A model generated the notes under the pieces. That model did not search any database, had not been told where the DNA came from, and saw nothing but the letters and a program-made list of their open reading frames with translations. Made by a program: the position numbers and the translations under genes. From the NCBI GenBank assembly GCA_937898195.1, contig CALEJD010000063.1:1-7735 (forward strand): a DNA stretch of 7,735 nt, in the 5' to 3' direction. This DNA comes from an uncultured Clostridia bacterium (GTDB lineage Bacteria > Bacillota > Clostridia > Oscillospirales > Acutalibacteraceae). Positions 6,634 through 7,735 of the stretch are shown piece by piece (within the stretch, counting starts at the first letter, position 1; every line of letters begins with the position of its first letter).

Positions 6634-6653
6634 CCTCCCTTTAACAAGGGAGG
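6634..6653. other. Perfect 8-bp stem hairpin with TAAC loop
   Basis: Eight base pairs (CCTCCCTT with AAGGGAGG) enclose a four-base loop. On the minus strand it lies just after the synthetase stop codon, but GGGGACC rather than a T-run follows, so it is not a canonical intrinsic terminator. It may protect the 3' end of the synthetase transcript or act only as part of the repeat. Confidence 0.6.
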
Positions 6654-6679
6654 CAAGAGAAACGCCCTACCATTATATA

Positions 6680-7735
6680 TTATTTAGCAACGATATTTAC
6701 AAGCTTACCCTTAACATAAATTTCTTTAATGATATTTTTGCCATCAAGCTCTGCTGCAACTTTTTCGTCTGCTTTTGCAAGTGCAATTGCATCTGCCTGT
6801 TCAATATCAGCAGGCACATTGAGTTTTGCACGGATTTTACCGTTAATCTGAACAACGATTTCAATTGTTTCGTCAATGCACTTTGCCTCATCATAAGTTG
6901 GCCATTCGCCGTCAGCAGCAATCATTTTACCGAAACCGCAAGTTTCCCACATTTCTTCTGTAACGTGAGGGGCAAATGGGTTAACAAGGAGAAGAAGTGC
7001 TTTAAGTTCTGCACGATTAATTGAGCCCTTTGTATAAATTGCATTGAGAAGTGTCATAAGAGCCGCAATTGCAGTATTGTATTTAAGAGTTTCAATATCT
7101 TCTGTCACTTTCTTGATAGTCTTATGGAAGACGCAAGAAAGCTCTTTTGAGAATTCGTCGCCATCAACGAGAATTTCTTGTAAGTTCCAGATTCTGTCAA
7201 CAAATCTCTTACAACCCTTAACTGAATTTTCTGACCAAGGAGCTGCCTGTTCATAGTCACCCATAAAGAGTACATAAGTACGAAGAACGTCTGCACCGAA
7301 AACATCAACAACTTCGTTAGGGTCAATAACGTTACCACGAGATTTACTCATCTTAACACCTTTTTCGTCCATTACGAAACCATGAGATAGTACTTGTTTG
7401 TATGGAGCGTGTCCATAAACAGCAGTAGATACAATTAATGAAGAGTTGAACCATCCACGATACTGGTCAGAACCTTCAAAGTACAGATCAGCTGGATAAT
7501 CCAGTCCACGAGCCTTCAGTTCATTTGAAGATGAACCTGAGTCAAACCAAACGTCCATTGTATCAGTTTCTTTTCTGAATAAACCATTTGGAGAACCTGG
7601 GTGAGTATATCCTTCAGGTAATAATTCTTTTACATCTTTTTCGAACCAAACATTTGATCCATTTTCAGAAACTAATTTCGCAACATGAGCAAATACATCA
7701 GCATCCATGATTGGAGTATCATCTTCTGCATAGAT
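6680..7735 (-). CDS. ileS/leuS: Class I aminoacyl-tRNA synthetase, IleRS-to-LeuRS chimeric ORF, 5' end outside window
   Basis: The frame is open to the right edge (nine residues, IYAEDDTPI, precede the first in-window ATG at 7708), so the N-terminus is missing and that ATG is internal. Numbering from it, residues 1-118 are isoleucyl-tRNA synthetase-like: TDTMDVWFDSGSS (48-60), YFEGSDQYRGWFNSSL (76-91) and APYKQVLSHGFVMD (101-114). KMSKS is at 119-123. From about 143 the sequence is leucyl-tRNA synthetase: RTYVLFMGDYEQAAPWS (143-159), the helical tRNA-binding domain with FHKTIKKVTEDIETLKYNTA (194-213) and NPFAPHVTEEMWE (243-255), and the C-terminal domain with IVVQINGKIRAKLNVPAD (284-301). The LeuRS tail has normal length and a TAA stop. 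The IleRS C-terminal zinc-binding region is absent. Leucine and glycine codon choice also changes at KMSKS. It is either an assembly chimera or a true recombinant; I favour the chimera. Confidence 0.85.
   Translation of the reverse strand: MYAEDDTPIMDADVFAHVAKLVSENGSNVWFEKDVKELLPEGYTHPGSPNGLFRKETDTMDVWFDSGSSSNELKARGLDYPADLYFEGSDQYRGWFNSSLIVSTAVYGHAPYKQVLSHGFVMDEKGVKMSKSRGNVIDPNEVVDVFGADVLRTYVLFMGDYEQAAPWSENSVKGCKRFVDRIWNLQEILVDGDEFSKELSCVFHKTIKKVTEDIETLKYNTAIAALMTLLNAIYTKGSINRAELKALLLLVNPFAPHVTEEMWETCGFGKMIAADGEWPTYDEAKCIDETIEIVVQINGKIRAKLNVPADIEQADAIALAKADEKVAAELDGKNIIKEIYVKGKLVNIVAK
7283..7354 (-). other. Likely IleRS/LeuRS junction at the KMSKS motif
   Basis: Residues 119-142 of the in-window synthetase (KMSKSRGNVIDP through GADVL) are similar in both enzyme families and cannot be assigned. 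Everything upstream is IleRS-like and everything downstream LeuRS-like, so the join lies here. The frame is kept, and there is no stop, insertion or repeat at the join. Confidence 0.7.

Larger units (their letters stand above)
6604..6654. repeat. Putative short interspersed palindromic repeat (MITE-like), two hairpins
   Basis: The segment begins GGAATCCCTCC and ends AAGGGAGGC. It contains ACCGCC-TAT-GGCGGT (6616-6630) and CCTCCCTT-TAAC-AAGGGAGG (6634-6653), both perfectly self-complementary. The 5' CCCTCC could also pair with the last GGGAGG, allowing an alternative fold. This layout resembles short interspersed repeats I recall from many gut Clostridia genomes, where AATCCCTCC and a CTCCCTTT-AAGGGAG arm recur. 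Only one copy is in this window, so the repeat status is inferred. There is no transposase and no obvious target-site duplication. Confidence 0.55.
6576..6679. other. Intergenic stretch with GC-rich double-hairpin element
   Basis: This 104 bp gap separates the synthetase ORF from the RlmA-type gene. Its centre (about 6604-6654) is much richer in G and C than anything nearby and holds two perfect hairpins. The flanks are plain AT-rich DNA. No clear promoter is visible; a TATAAT on the minus strand at 6677-6672 lacks a convincing -35 element. Confidence 0.6.

Noticed and set aside
6587..6653. Intrinsic terminator after the synthetase
   Set aside because: Both hairpins are strong, but neither is followed directly by a T-run on the minus strand; the TTTTTT at 6592-6587 is too far away.
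6672..6677. TATAAT on the minus strand as a -10 box for the rlmA unit
   Set aside because: The best -35 candidate (TTGTAA) is about 19 bases away and weak, and the surrounding DNA is so AT-rich that such a match is expected by chance.
6623..7024. Plus-strand 133-codon open frame across the hairpin element and the synthetase 3' end
   Set aside because: Most of it is antisense to the conserved LeuRS C-terminus, and the Cys/Phe/Asn-rich product matches no family I know.
6697..7338. Further open frames inside the synthetase on both strands (minus 6697-6921, minus 7105-7338, plus 7044-7256)
   Set aside because: They are alternative frames of the LeuRS-like coding sequence. The in-frame protein has clear conserved motifs throughout, so no frameshift is needed.
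1..7735. CRISPR array, tRNA gene, phage, transposase or defence system
   Set aside because: I saw no spaced direct repeats, tRNA-like cloverleaf or T-loop motif, and every gene fits a housekeeping or metabolic family.

Overview
The window is AT-rich, compact bacterial DNA. Every convincing gene is on the minus strand, so transcription runs from right (7735) to left (1). Gene content, strong AGGAG-type ribosome binding sites and protein flavour (NimA-like flavoprotein, GPH symporter of the clostridial 'GQNMIY' type, RlmCD/RlmA-type rRNA methyltransferases, Oscillospiraceae-like LeuRS C-terminus) suggest an anaerobic gut-type Clostridia member. This assignment is inferred from recalled family resemblance, not from a search.

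Layout in transcription order. (1) 7735-6680 is the 3' part of a class I aminoacyl-tRNA synthetase ORF. Its upstream third reads as isoleucyl-tRNA synthetase and its downstream two thirds as leucyl-tRNA synthetase, joined in frame around the KMSKS motif. (2) 6679-6576 is a short intergenic stretch with a GC-rich element made of two perfect hairpins. (3) 6575-5769 is an RlmA-type 23S rRNA guanine-N1 methyltransferase. (4) 5729-5121 is a cyclase-family metal hydrolase. (5) 5079-4531 and 4534-3965 are two half-size CHR-family transporters overlapping by ATGA. (6) 3952-2606 is an RlmD/RlmCD-type 23S rRNA m5U methyltransferase. (7) 2590-1133 is a GPH-family sugar:cation symporter with a GTG start. 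(8) 1123-635 is a NimA-like FMN-binding protein. (9) 625-1 is a HAD-superfamily hydrolase running off the left edge.

The genes from 6575 to 1 are separated by at most about 41 bp, and no clear promoter or terminator lies between them, so they probably form one transcription unit. At several junctions the upstream stop codon is part of the next Shine-Dalgarno sequence (TAAGGAG, TAGGAG), which suggests translational coupling. The unit mixes rRNA modification with transport and small-molecule enzymes and does not form an obvious single pathway. The one functional pairing I can argue for is RlmD/RlmCD-type with RlmA-type, because both families can modify neighbouring 23S rRNA nucleotides.

The most striking observation is the IleRS-LeuRS chimera with its abrupt codon-usage break. 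It is either a metagenomic assembly or read-joining artefact at a conserved motif, or a genuine recombinant gene. I favour the artefact, because an enzyme with an isoleucine active site and a LeuRS tRNA-binding end would be expected to mischarge tRNA. I found no CRISPR array, tRNA, rRNA, transposase or phage gene, and no new defence system.
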